Origin: Kalaharituber pfeilii
Taxonomy: Eukaryota > Ascomycota > Pezizomycetes > Pezizales > Pezizaceae
Assembly: GCA_015179045.1 (NCBI GenBank)
Contig: WHUZ01000002.1
Coordinates: forward strand, 62,001-126,000
Length of the DNA: 64,000 bases
Reading direction: 5' to 3'
Each line of letters opens with the position of its first letter. The first letter of the stretch is position 1. Positions 52,221 through 62,991 of this stretch are shown here, one piece after another. The translations under genes and the position numbers were made by a program. The notes beneath the pieces are model-generated. The model searched no databases and had not been told where the DNA came from. It saw nothing but the letters and a program-made list of their open reading frames with translations.

Positions 52221-53287
52221 TCCAACCCCCGAACACACAGGGCAATCAGAAGGGGAAAGCCCCGATCACGAGGCCAAGAAAGGAAACGGCCAGATCCTAC
52301 GCCCAGGCCGCAGCTAACAAGAAGGCCGACGCCGAAACAGCTGCGAAGGAAAAGACAGAGACGAACACCGAACCACAACCCCCAGGAAGGGGCCCACCCA
52401 AAAAGAAGGCCGACGCTGCTGTCCCCACGACCAACACTCAATTCATCCCAAAGGAAAAGCTGTGGCAGGCCAGGATCCACAACGAAGACAATTGGAAGGG
52501 AAAGAACTGGAAACACCCGAGAGACGGCAATCAAGAAATGGAGAAGACCAAGATCAAGATCAATCATCTATTAGGACAGGAACCCCCCTACCAGGTCCGA
52601 AGAGTGATCCTGGATCCGAACTTCCCAGAAGAAAGAATCCTTCTCATGGCGGACACAACACACCGGCAGGGGCCAAGAGACCTCTCACACCTGACAAAGG
52701 CGGTTAAAAGAATCAACCCCGGAGCCAGGACTGACTGGGACAGCCGCCTGGTCGAGCTGATCACGTTCGACATAGGCCCGAACGAGTTCCAAGGAAAGGT
52801 AGACCGGGACCTACGCATCGAAAACCCCGGGGAAATATCATACAGAAACGTCAGAAGGTTGCACACGAAACAGGTCCCAGCGAGGAACGGCAACCCAGCC
52901 TTCTCCATCTTCGTTTCCGACAACGTGGTCCAAATCCTGAAGAAGGGACTCCAATTTCGGGGGGAAAAGATCACGTGCACGCTGAGAGCCGACTTGGGAA
53001 AGGAAAAATCAGACAAGGCCAGAAGGTACCGGTACACCGACTCAGAAGGATACTGCCACCACTTCATGGTGGGACAAGTAGTCGAATGGGTCCCGAAACA
53101 GAGGAACATCCCGGAATGGGTCAGGAGCTCCCCAAGAAGGAAGGAGGTAGAAGAGCCGGTCAACCTGAACGGAAGACCTTTCAGACAGACATGCAACGGC
53201 TGCCGCCAGAAAGGAGGCCACCTACCCGGATGCCAACTCCCGGAACGTCCCCATAGGGCACCAGAGTCGAAAACCCCCCCACAATGA
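51893..53287 (+). CDS. LINE E ORF1 protein (truncated N-terminus)
   Basis: 464 aa from ATG 51893 to TGA 53287. It aligns from residue ~180 on with LINE A ORF1: KLWQARIHNEDNWKGK, RRVILDPNFPEERILLMAD, DWDSRLVELITFDIG, SIFVSDNVVQILKKGL and YTDSEGYCHHFMVGQVVEW. QTCNGCRQKGGHLPGC near the end is C-x2-C-x4-H-x3-C. The first ~220 bp are an imperfect tandem duplicate of the next ~110 (see the repeat entry), and the reading frame crosses the second copy out of phase, so residues ~75-140 are probably not native sequence. Stop and the next start overlap as ATGA (53284-53287). Confidence 0.8.
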   Translation: MDYAFEDESLGGSSHAYAGKMEKLTKAQPPPPAPTILPTLENPQKAAETQKVSTALPPPTSAPGSHDTRGPIEDGLYLQRRDNRRQPPRTRGQEGKNNHDKTGPDNPTPLQPPNTQGNQKGKAPITRPRKETARSYAQAAANKKADAETAAKEKTETNTEPQPPGRGPPKKKADAAVPTTNTQFIPKEKLWQARIHNEDNWKGKNWKHPRDGNQEMEKTKIKINHLLGQEPPYQVRRVILDPNFPEERILLMADTTHRQGPRDLSHLTKAVKRINPGARTDWDSRLVELITFDIGPNEFQGKVDRDLRIENPGEISYRNVRRLHTKQVPARNGNPAFSIFVSDNVVQILKKGLQFRGEKITCTLRADLGKEKSDKARRYRYTDSEGYCHHFMVGQVVEWVPKQRNIPEWVRSSPRRKEVEEPVNLNGRPFRQTCNGCRQKGGHLPGCQLPERPHRAPESKTPPQ

Positions 53288-56200
53288 TTAGAATAGTCTA
53301 CCAAAACGTGGGGAGGGGGATAATAGGCACGGACATCACGTTACAGGAAGGAGCGGATAAGAAGGCGGATTTCATTTTTATAGGGGAAGGATGGGCGGCA
53401 CCGGGAGGAGGAACAACATTTCACCCGTCATTTGCAACAATACACGCACCCTCCAAATCAGGAGGAATAGCAGCCTACGCCAGAAAAGACATAGTCACAG
53501 ACATACGAGTAGAAGGGAACGAGAGACACGTTACAGTCACCTACAAGGGGAGGAAAATCACCGGGGTGTACTGGAATAAAGACACTAATTTAGAAGAAGA
53601 ACTAGACAAGATAGGGGCGGCCGACTTGATAATCGGGGACTGCAACAGCCATCACCGAGAATGGTCCAATCGACAGGATGCCCGAGGCTTAAGGACATAC
53701 AGACACATGCAAGCACACGGCTTGATACAACAGATAGACAAAGGATCGATCACCTGGACGAGAAGGATAAACGGCACCCAGAGATCAGCCCTGTTAGACC
53801 TGGTCTTCGCAAGGGACCGGGAATGGACAACCAAAAGCATCTCATGGATTGCGGGCGCCGACCACGCCATGATTTACGGGCACCTATCGATCCAAGACAG
53901 GGGCCCCATTCGGAAGATAAGGGTCACAGACTGGGAGAGATGGGAGGAATACGCGGAAGAACACGGGGAAGACAGGATAGAAGACGGCAAGGCCTACGAG
54001 ACACTGACAAGACTGGGCCAGGAATTCACCAAAGAAGCCCAGATCACGGACAGATCGAAAAGGTGGTTCGACAAGGAAGTGAAGGAGGCCCGGAAGATGA
54101 CCAAATACATCCTACGGAACCCCGGGAACACCAACCGAGAACGCACCAGGGCCCGTAGGTTGCTACGAAACCTAATCCGGGAAAAAAAGAAAGCCTACTG
54201 GGAAAACTTCCTGGAGGAAGACCGGATAGAGTCCCCCTGGGACATATTCCGGATAGCCAGGGATCCGTTCCGGAACCGACCCCTGATGGGCCTAGAGGGC
54301 ACAGACGACCAGATAGCGGAGAAGCTAATCCGACACAACATCATCACAGACCCCCCCGGGAAAGAGGAGACAAGAAGACCACACGGGATCACCATTGAAA
54401 GGGAACGAGCCAGGGCGGAAATAGATAAGGCACTCTCCAAAACCAAGACAAGATCTGCCCCAGGTCCAGACGGCATCCAATACGGGGTACTGAAACTCCT
54501 GAGGAAAACAAACCTCTGGAAGGCTCTAAGGGAAGAGATAGTGGAGTACCTGAACGGAAACTACGAATTCGCCAAAGGATTCGACATGGTCATGATCCTA
54601 AAGAAAGGGAAACCTCGGGACCAGCCGGGAAGCTGGCGGCCCATCACGCTACTCAACACAGCAGCCAAGCTAGGTCAGAAGGTCATAGCGAACTCAATAC
54701 AGAGAATGGATGGCCTCTTCCGGAACTCACAACTGGGGAGCCGACCCTTCCGAGGGAGCGAGGACCTACAGAGACAAATACTAAAGGAAGCAGACCAACG
54801 ACTCCAAAGCGGGGAATGGACGGCACTGGTTGGGGACGACATCAAGGCCGCGTTCAACCACGTAAGGCGGGACAGAGTAGTCACAAGATTAGAGAAAATA
54901 GACCAGAACATAGCCAGCTTCGTTCAAGGATTCCTCCAACCGATTCAGTTCTCGATTTCGTGGGACGGAAAGGTACGAGGCAAAGGCACAATGACGGACG
55001 GGGCCCCGCAAGGTTCACCGCTATCCCCGGTCCTATTCTTGGTAGGAGTCGCTCCCCTAGCGGAGAAAGCCGACAGACGACATTTCACACGATCATACGT
55101 AGACGACTTCCACAGCGTCATCTCCAACCGATCGATGAAGCAGCTCCGAAAAGACATAGACACCCACTGCAGAACGCTAGCCCAAGAAGCCATGGAGGAA
55201 GGGTTCGAGCTAGACCCCCGGAAATCCGAAACCCTGATAATCGGCACCAAGGGGAAAAGCTACCGCCTGGTAGGACTAACAGTGGACTGGGAGCTCAAAT
55301 TCGGCGAACACTTCGAGAAAAGACTGCACCTAGGGAAGGCAGCGTGGGGGTCGCTCAAAGACTCACCAAGATACCGCCGAGCAAACGACGACAACTCTAC
55401 ACAAGCATAGCAAGGAACATAGCCACCTACGGCTGCTGGGCATGGCAGTCCTACGCGAAAGGGGCCCCGAAGGAGACGAAACTCAGACAACTGGAGAAAT
55501 GGCAGTACACGGTTGCCAGGGACATCACCGGCGCTCCGTGGGGGACCAGGAGGGATATAGTGGAAGGAATAGCCAACCTAGAATCGGTAGAGACATTCAC
55601 CCACGGGGAGAAAGAACGTGTGGAGGCTCGGACCCTGAGGTTCCCCGACGAACCGATACTAGACCCGACACCGGACACTACGTACCTGAGAGGCGACCTA
55701 TCACACCGAGACCCTCTTCCGATACACGTCTTCCCCTTCCAACCCAGCGACACAAGCAAGGAAAGATGGGAGGAGATCATCGCAAAAGAGGAGGACGAGG
55801 GATGCAAGAGCGTCTACACCGACGGGAGCCGAGTGGACAACCAGACGGGAGCGGGAACACACTGCCGAGGCAAAGACGAGTACTTATACCTGGGAAGAAA
55901 ATGCACGGTAAACGACGGGGAGATGATCGCCATCAGCCAGGCACTCGACCAAGAAGGAGAACTAATGGTCATCACCGACTCACGCACCGCCATCTCCAGA
56001 CTCCAGAAGATAGCCAACGGCGACCCAAACGTAGAAGGCACATCCATGGAAGTCAGAAGACAGTGGGAGAAACGCGTCAATCGGGGAGACCAAGACATCG
56101 CCGCGTTGTGGGTCAAGGGACACAAAGGGGTAGAAGGAAACACTAGGGCGGACAAGGCGGCCAAGATAGGCACGGCAATACAATACGAAGACGACACCGT

Positions 56201-56543
56201 CACAGAAGCGGGAATCAGACAGGAAGCCAAAAGCCTCAGGGCCGAAGAACGGAATCGCCTCCACCTCTCCTATCGACCCCTCCAAAGCATAGACAACCGC
56301 AGGAGAATAGCAACCCTGGCCGGAATATTAGGGAACAAGGGACTCAAAGAGTGGAGATACACCATAGGAAAGGCTGACTCACCCGAGTGCAGATGGTGCG
56401 GGAGAGCCCCAGAGAACCTAGCACACATAACCAACGACTGTCAGACATGGAAGAAAAAGATAAAAGACGGAGCGGGAGGACTGAGGCATCCGGAGAAGGA
56501 CACCAACCTGGCGGAGATCCTGGAATGGGCAGGGGAGGAGTAG
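53284..56543 (+). pseudogene. LINE E ORF2: endonuclease-RT-RNase H, single frameshift
   Basis: Starts ATG 53284 (MIRIVYQNVGRG). The endonuclease domain has IGEGWAAPGGG, DLIIGDCNSHHREWS and AGADHAMIYG. RT has APGPDGIQYGVLKLL, VGDDIKAAFNHVRRDRV, GAPQGSPLSPVLFLVG and YVDDFHS. RNase H has YTDGSRVDNQTGAG, GEMIAISQAL, VITDSRTAI and LWVKGHKGVEGNTRADKAAK. The zinc motif is CRWCGRAPENLAHITNDC. The frame is open to ~55350 and again from there to 56543; the shift is at a run of five G (55346-55350), where KAAW would join VAQRLT. All catalytic residues are present. It could be a real mutation or a homopolymer reading error. Confidence 0.9.
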
Positions 56544-56652
56544 AGGGGTTTTCTTTTCTTTTCTAGTCTTTCCCTTCATCACTAAATTCATGTATCTAAA
56601 CATAGCCATAGCCCATAGGGCGGCATGCGATTAATGAAATAAAAAAAAAAAA

Positions 56653-56921
56653 TAAGATATAGTGATGGTTCAGTCAAGCGATAATATTGTCATTGTTCTA
56701 CCTCAATTAGGGTCTATAGTAATAATGGTTTAGAATAAAAAATCTAAGTTATGCAATCACCAACTTGTTATCATAGCCATGTACTGCCATGTGACATCTA
56801 TTGTATTGCAGCGGATCTCTGACAATTACGTTGTGGCTTCTAAGATGTTTTGGTAACAGCATCTCGTAACACAACAGCTCTTGTCATAACCTACCGGTAT
56901 ATCTCTGATGACTACCTCACC
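56653..56921. other. Spacer between LINE E and the 57-kb tail insertion
   Basis: AT-rich; no gene. Confidence 0.4.
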
Positions 56922-56932
56922 AATACTCACTA

Positions 56933-57082
56933 TCTGAGAGGAGGAGCAAGACGACACGGAAACCTTAAACCTTTTCTTTTAATTTCGTTATTGTTCTTTT
57001 ATTTTTCTATCATGTATCCAAAGTATCGCCATAGCCCACAGGGCGGCAAGCGATTAATGATATTTAAAAAAAAAAAAAAAAA
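56933..57082 (+). mobile_element. 150-bp 5'-truncated LINE 3' end
   Basis: Flanked by AATACTCACTA (56922-56932 and 57083-57093). Contains LINE 3' UTR (ttttctatcatgtatcc), then atcgccatagcccacagggc, ggcaagcgattaatgatatt, poly(A). The outer stem is ATCGC/GCGAT. Confidence 0.9.
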
Positions 57083-57093
57083 AATACTCACTA

Positions 57094-58250
57094 GCTGTGA
57101 GTGCAGATTTCTATCATGCAACGAGTTCTCGTCACTCTTTTGAACAGTAGCACGTACAATATGAGAGTTAAGTGGCATCAGCTGCCAGGTGTAAAATGCA
57201 TCATGCCCACTATTATTTGAACTTTAAATGCTGGCGAAACACATACGTAAGACTAATTGCACTAAACCATTTTAAAACAGTTCTACAACCATTTGTACGG
57301 CCGACAAATTTTTGGTACAGTAGCAACCTCTGCGGTATCTCTCACATACCTGACATAAATGTAGATTTTTGGGTCAATTGGTACTAGAAAGATATTTACT
57401 TATTTATTTATTTTTTCAAGCAGGGAGGGAAAGGAAAGGGCGTTTGAACTTCAGAGTTCAGATAACATGCGTAGATGTAATAAGCTTATAGATAGCAGTC
57501 TTGTAGCTGGACTTGACAGCTGTGGCAAGTGGACAGTAGCTGATTGTGGGAAGGAAAACAGCCAGTGGTAGTAGTCTGGTTGCAGTGGACAGTTGAGGAA
57601 GCTGAAATGCAATTGACCTCTGTCAGGTACATGGCACTCCGCAGAGGTCCATTCCCTACCCTATGGGGTAATACCACCAATACTTGGCATTAAGGTAATC
57701 CTTGCCGCCTTTAGGCCAGAGATTCTGTAGCGGAGGAATGTGGAAACCTCTGTCTGTAAATATAGCATTCTAGAAGGCTACTCAATGCAAGAGAAATACC
57801 TGGAGCATATCCAGTAATTTTCCTAGACTTTTTGTATCCATAGAAATATACTTATAATTACAAATCTTCATTCTTACATATAGAAATCTAAAGGGAAGCA
57901 TACAAAATTATTGATATTCTACAGCATATACTACTTTGTATATGCGAAAGCAGCGATTTTCTAATAGTCAGTGCTTTGCCAGTAAGACAATTTGTGGGTG
58001 GTAGCAACTTGCGGAGTGACTTGACAGTAACTGGCTGATTAAGCGTATTATGAGTAACAGCAGTACGTTAGTCTTTTACCCAAAGCTAGTGCCGCATAGT
58101 GGTACATCGAGTGGACAAGTTCATGAATAAATCAGTTTATACAGGAATTAATATATCTATTTGCGAATAGAGTAGTTGGTTCGCGAGCCCGCAAATGTTC
58201 CCCTAGACTACTCACCACCACCACCCTTCTGCGTGCTCTCTTAGAGAGAC
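57094..58250. other. Gene-poor AT-rich region
   Basis: No protein-like frame or transposon signature. Downstream it meets the hairpin element at 58251. Confidence 0.4.
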
Positions 58251-58373
58251 AGGCGCAGCAGTAGTCTCATGCCAAGCCCCTAGGGCACTCTCCGAGGTTG
58301 GCACCCTCCGAGCGCAGCGAGGAGTGCGCTCGGAGAGTGCCCTAGGGGCTTGGTATGAGACTAGGCGCAGCAG
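58251..58373. mobile_element. 101-bp foldback (hairpin) element with 11-bp TSD
   Basis: AGGCGCAGCAG occurs at 58251-58261 and 58363-58373. Between them lies an inverted repeat with ~36-bp arms: tagtctcatgccaagcccct, agggcactctccgag on the left and the reverse complement on the right with one mismatch, and a ~30-bp loop. No coding capacity. It looks like a small hairpin MITE. Confidence 0.75.
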
Positions 58374-58404
58374 AGTCTGGGCACGAGCATGCAGAATGTC
58401 CCAC

Positions 58405-58440
58405 AAGGCACACAAGGCACACAAGGCACACACCCCGCAT
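58405..58440. repeat. Short tandem repeat, 9-bp unit acacaaggc x4
   Basis: Four perfect or near-perfect copies of acacaaggc. Confidence 0.85.
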
Positions 58441-60534
58441 TTCCGCCCTCCAACTCCCCAACCTGTTACAGCACGTTGCCGTCCTCCTGGTTTGCAACAT
58501 CCACCCACATGTAGCGTCTCTCTGCAGTGCATGGCGGAGAAGTCACTCATGGTCGCCACAGCCCAGCTGAAACCCCTACTCATGCATCTGCTTTCCACGC
58601 ATTCTGCTGCGCCCTGTTCCAACCGTGTCCTGCTTCGCTGCCTTCTCCTCTGCATGCACGAAATATGTCACTAAGAGCGGCTGTGCAAACTGCACATCGC
58701 AGGACACTCCTATGCGGAATGCGCACCTGATGCCACATGATGTGTTGGCCGATTGAGAAGTCGATTACATGACAATGGCAGTGCCGACCATTTCCTCACA
58801 AGAGATGCATACCAATGTGAACTCTGGTGGTAAAAACCTCCGGAGCATTCTGCTAAAGTCTTTTTCCGCATTTCCCCCTCCATTAATTTACCTACCGCTT
58901 CAATGGACCCCTTCACACTTGCAACCGGTATTACAGGATTTCTCGCGATTGCACTGGATGTCGGCAAGATCTTATCGGATTATATCAGCCAGTATAAATC
59001 AGCGCCAACGGATGCCCAGACTCTGCTAGAAGAGATTACAGCTCTGAGCGACGTTCTGAAGCAGCTGGTCAAGTTTCTGGAAGAGGAGGATGTCAAACAA
59101 GACTTCCATGAGACCTCGGTTCTATGCCGGGTCGTTGACCTCTGCAAGGGTAAAATTACGAGCTTGCGCTCCACTCTGGTGAAGTTGAAAAAGTCCGGTG
59201 GTTTTACGGACCGCCTCAGATGGCCTTTCCGCAAGCAAGAGTGCATGGATCTGGCCTCAACTTTGCATTACTGTGCTCAGACACTCCAGTTCTCACTTAC
59301 AATTGCGAATTGGTATTATAGTTTCATTCCAATTTAAATTTGAGTGATTCCAACTGACACACAATTTAAATAGTGAACTGCTTTCGAAAACGTCAAAAGA
59401 GGTGATTGCGAAACTCTCCGACCAACGACAATGGATGGGCAACCTTACATTATCGCTCAGCAACGTGCCAGGGTATACAGCAGAAATAAGGGCGTCCCTG
59501 TTGAGCCTGCTGTTCAAAATTGACAACATGGCAACAAATGTGCAGGAAATCAAGGACACAGTTCAGAGTTTACATCAAAATATGGACGGTACGGCTCCAC
59601 TGCCTCATCTACTTGTGCCACTCAAGATACATCTCTGCTAACCCTGGCATTCAGCTGAGAATATGGAGAAGTTGCTCACTTGGTTATCACCACTCGAACC
59701 ACACAAAAGACATCAAGCAGTCCAAGCAAGCCGGGTCAAGGACACAGGAAACTGGCTCTTACAGAGTGAGCAATTTCGGTTATGGATAGAGGATAAAACG
59801 AACCAACATCAGTCAAGCCAAGTTCTAGGCTGCTTTGGCGAGCCAGGTGCTGGCAAAACGGTGATTGCGTACGTATACCATAAAACTTCCTAATTGCGCA
59901 CTTACTGTATTCAGGCTAATACCGGCCCTGCCAAGCTCACTTGTCATCGATTACATCTCTACCACCTTTTCTGAGAGACAGCCATTAATAGGAATCACCT
60001 TTCTATATTGCGACTATCGAGACAAGAAGGAACAAACTCTGGTGCACATTCTTGGCAGCTTCGTAAAGCAGCTCGCATTACAATTCACACACGCAGGAAT
60101 CCAGCTGCCTGAGGTTGTCCGAAGCACTTACAAAACTGCTCAAAAATCTCAGATAAGGCTGGATCGTGGGACCGGCATCAACCTGATGAAAAGTTTTCTA
60201 CAAGAGCTTGGCAGTACCTTCATCTTGATTGATGCATTCGATGAGTTGCAAGACACGACAAGAACCGACTTTCTTCAGGTGATCGATGATATCACACACT
60301 TGAAAACAAACCTGCGCATTTTCTTCACTGCCAGACCACATGTTCAAGAGGAGGTCAACTACCATCTACGTATTGCAATGAAAACTTTAACAATTGTAGC
60401 ACACGAAGAGGATATTCGGGCATACCTAGTACACAAAATTCAATCTGAAAATAAAGATACTATGAATGACCAGTTGAGCAGAGAAATATTGGAGATATTA
60501 CCAAAGAAAGCAGCGGGAATGTAGGCCACCCGTT

Positions 60535-60594
60535 TTTTTTTTTTTTTTTTTAAATCACGTGACCCCGCTTGTAGCTGTTCGCCATGGCAGGGCA
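60535..60594 (-). mobile_element. Family-2 short tail insertion inside a NACHT intron
   Basis: poly(T), aaatcacgtgaccccgcttg, tagctgttcgccatggcagg, gca. Flanked by TAGGCCACCCGTT (60522-60534 and 60595-60607). It lies one base after the donor GT of intron 4 (60521-60647), so the TSD begins inside the donor. The duplicated copy keeps the true donor in place and the intron grows from 54 to 127 bp. Confidence 0.93.
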
Positions 60595-60778
60595 TAGGCC
60601 ACCCGTTATAATTATGTATGACTCAATGGATAACATTTCTTGCATAGGTTCTTAATAGCAGCACTACATATCGACATGGTCCTAAATGAACTCACGATAA
60701 CCAAGAGGCGGGCTGCTCTTTCCAACTTGCCGCCAGGTCTTTATGCAGCCTACAACGGAACCATAGAGAGGATGCGGG

Positions 60779-60903
60779 CGGAACCTCTCCGGACAGGCAG
60801 ATTCTGCCTGCGGCTCCCGGACCTCATCAGACGATAAACTTTTACGCCATGACCCTGTGAGACAGGTACCAACATTGCGGAATAGTAGATCGATTGTTGG
60901 TAC
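60779..60903. repeat. MULE left terminal inverted repeat
   Basis: 125 bp, complementary to 62992-63116 with one g/a difference. Contains an internal palindrome ggcagattctgcc. Confidence 0.95.
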
Positions 60904-61680
60904 TCGTACAATACTCAGCGATCTAAGACCACACCTTCTATGAATACAGCAGGGCAAATGCTTGCAAATATTCGAGCAGGCTTAACAGAGGCTGGATTTC
61001 ATTACCGATCTCGATACTCCTATACCCAAGAGGATGGTACTTCAGTTCCACAATCGCGACAACTAGAGCAACTCTTTTTCTGCACAGACGATCAAATTAA
61101 GCTTGCTCGCAGATTTGTTTCTCAATTTGTAATGCAAATTGATGCTACATTTTCTACTAATATATTAAAGCTACCTCTTTCTAGCTGTATCGGCATAACT
61201 AATACTGGTCTTACATTTCCATTTGCTTTGTCATTTATTCGCGCGGAGAGTAAAGAGGCATTTGATTTTATTTTTGACTGTTTGGATGAACTTTTCTGGG
61301 TTGATGGCAGTGCTAGACCTCGGGTTATTTTAGCTGATCAAGCAGCTGGGCTCCTGGCTTCCTTTCAACTACGTTTTAGGGATAGTTCTGTCCTACATCA
61401 ACTGTGTGAGTGGCATGCAGCTGAAAACATCAAAGCGCGTCTCACCAACTCAGGCCGCTATGACAAGACAGTGCGTAATATCTTAGGTAACTACATTTGG
61501 AGATATATCAAAGCGTCAACAGTGGAAGCACTAGATGAGGCACGAAAAGAGCTCCTAGACTAGCTTTACGATCCCGAAAAGGAGTATCTACGTATACATT
61601 GGATTCCTAAAGAAGTACAATTCTGCCGCGCTTATACAACTACCTATCCAATTCTTGGCTGTTTTTCAACTCAACGTACC

Positions 61681-61692
61681 AAAAAAAAAAAA
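61681..61692 (+). mobile_element. Pure poly(A) insertion with 12-bp TSD
   Basis: Twelve A between two copies of ACTCAACGTACC (61669-61680 and 61693-61704). No other inserted base. Removing it and one TSD copy restores the transposase frame. Confidence 0.9.
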
Positions 61693-61717
61693 ACTCAACG
61701 TACCGAAAGTTATCATC

Positions 61718-61771
61718 ACATCGCCATAGCCCTTAGGGCGGCATGCGATTAATGAAATAAAAAAAAAAAAA
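61718..61771 (+). mobile_element. Family-1 short LINE-tail insertion
   Basis: acatcgccatagcccttagg, gcggcatgcgattaatgaaa, t and poly(A). Flanked by GAAAGTTATCATC (61705-61717 and 61772-61784). It lies only 13 bp from the pure-A insertion. Confidence 0.95.
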
Positions 61772-62128
61772 GAAAGTTATCATCGCCCACTCAAAGAAGG
61801 CCTTAATATGCAACTTAGTTTAGAGGCAGCAGTTAAAGCATTAACAGCCCATGTTAAGCTATTAGCACAGAAGGTTGATGAGGCAGAACGTGATAGTCGA
61901 ACGAAAATTCCTATTGGAATTGATCAAAAGATATTTAGTGCTTTATTGCATAAAGTATCTTTATTTGCTTTAAATCTTTTGCGTATTGAATGGGCAAAAG
62001 CACCAATAAATTCGGATTCTCAAACTGATTGCAGATGTAGTATTACCTATCAATATGAGCTTCCATGTCATCACAAGCTCAGGCCTTTGTTTGAATTGCA
62101 GACACCAATTCCAATTACTTCAATTCAT

Positions 62129-62296
62129 TGGGATGTAGATAGTTTCCCTTTCCCGCATCACGTAGGACCACCGCGGGCAACACATGTAGTTAGTGGGTGC
62201 GATCGTTTTTCTTTTACTTTCATTAATAAAGACCCTCGCCATAGCCCTTTGGGCGGCATGCGAGTATTGATATAAAAAAAAAAAAAAAAAAAAAAA
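62129..62296 (+). mobile_element. 168-bp 5'-truncated LINE 3' end in the MULE
   Basis: Starts tgggatgtagatagtttccc, matching the LINE B 3' UTR, and ends aataaagaccctcgccatag, ccctttgggcggcatgcgag, tattgatat, poly(A). Flanks tcaattcat (62120-62128) and tcaatcat (62297-62304) are a TSD with one base lost. Removal restores SIH-SRWLLTT of the transposase. Confidence 0.85.
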
Positions 62297-62991
62297 TCAA
62301 TCATTCTAGATGGTTATTAACTACATCCGAGTCAATCGAGCCTACAGTATCTATGTTTGAAACAACCGGATCACGATCGCAAACAGCACCGACTGGATCA
62401 TCAAGCTCGTATATGTTGGTAAAATCATCTGTTGAACTAGAGCAATTTCACGCCAATCTCTCTAGTGAAGAAGCAGAGCGGTTTGCTTACCTTCAAGCCC
62501 GTCAAACTGCTCAACTTATTCGGCAGTTTGAAAATCGTCAGGCCTTGCAGAATATACCAGAATGTTTACCACCTACACCTGCACCTCGATCGCATACTCT
62601 GAAGAGACTCCGTACTGCAAATGAGCAAGCTCTTATACTGTACGTCTAGAGCAGCGCACTGCAAATACAACTGAGAATAACACCTTATATCCTAAGAACA
62701 AGAGACAGCGAAAGACGGAAGCTGCCAGCAGTGCGAAGGCTACCGGCAGTGCGGCCAGAACAGATAAGAGAGTAATGTCAGAGAGTGAGGTGGTTCAGGA
62801 GACGCAAGATTTTATTTTTGTTTCCTCATCCACTCATTAGTTTGTTTCCTCATACACTTGTTATTTCAGATCCATTTTTTCTTTTTTTTTTTCCCTAATT
62901 GAGTAATCCCACATTCAATCTAGTTGCTCAGCATGGGTTGGTAGCGAGCGGGCATGTACGTACTTAATTATCCTTGTCTTTCCATCTACCT

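Larger units (their letters stand above)
51872..56652 (+). mobile_element. LINE E: Tad1-like LINE, 5'-truncated in ORF1, otherwise nearly intact
   Basis: About 4.8 kb with ORF1 (from a point equal to residue ~470 of LINE A ORF1), ORF2, 3' UTR and a family-1 tail (acatagccatagcccatagg, gcggcatgcgattaatgaaat) with poly(A). GC content is clearly higher than in its flanks. No clear TSD was seen. Only one ORF2 frameshift separates it from an uninterrupted ORF2. Confidence 0.85.
60940..62840 (+). pseudogene. MULE transposase, broken
   Basis: The first stretch (60940-61563) shows the MULE catalytic domain: VMQIDATFSTN (first Asp), RAESKEAFDFIFDCLDELF, RVILADQAAGL (second Asp) and QLCEWHAAENIKARL (C-x2-H region). 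A TAG at 61561 follows KELLD, but the frame goes on (LYDPEKEYLRIHW). It is then interrupted by a 12-A insertion with TSD, a family-1 tail, and a 168-bp LINE end. Reading resumes each time at the second TSD copy. CRCSITYQYELPCHH is a SWIM zinc finger (CxC...CxH). SRWLLTTSESIEPT and a basic C-terminus (PKNKRQRKTE) follow, ending at 62840. The N-terminus before the catalytic domain is short, so some may be missing. Confidence 0.85.

Noticed and set aside
58355..58730. Plus-strand frames upstream of the NACHT gene
   Set aside because: They span a hairpin element and a 9-bp tandem repeat; no protein-like feature.
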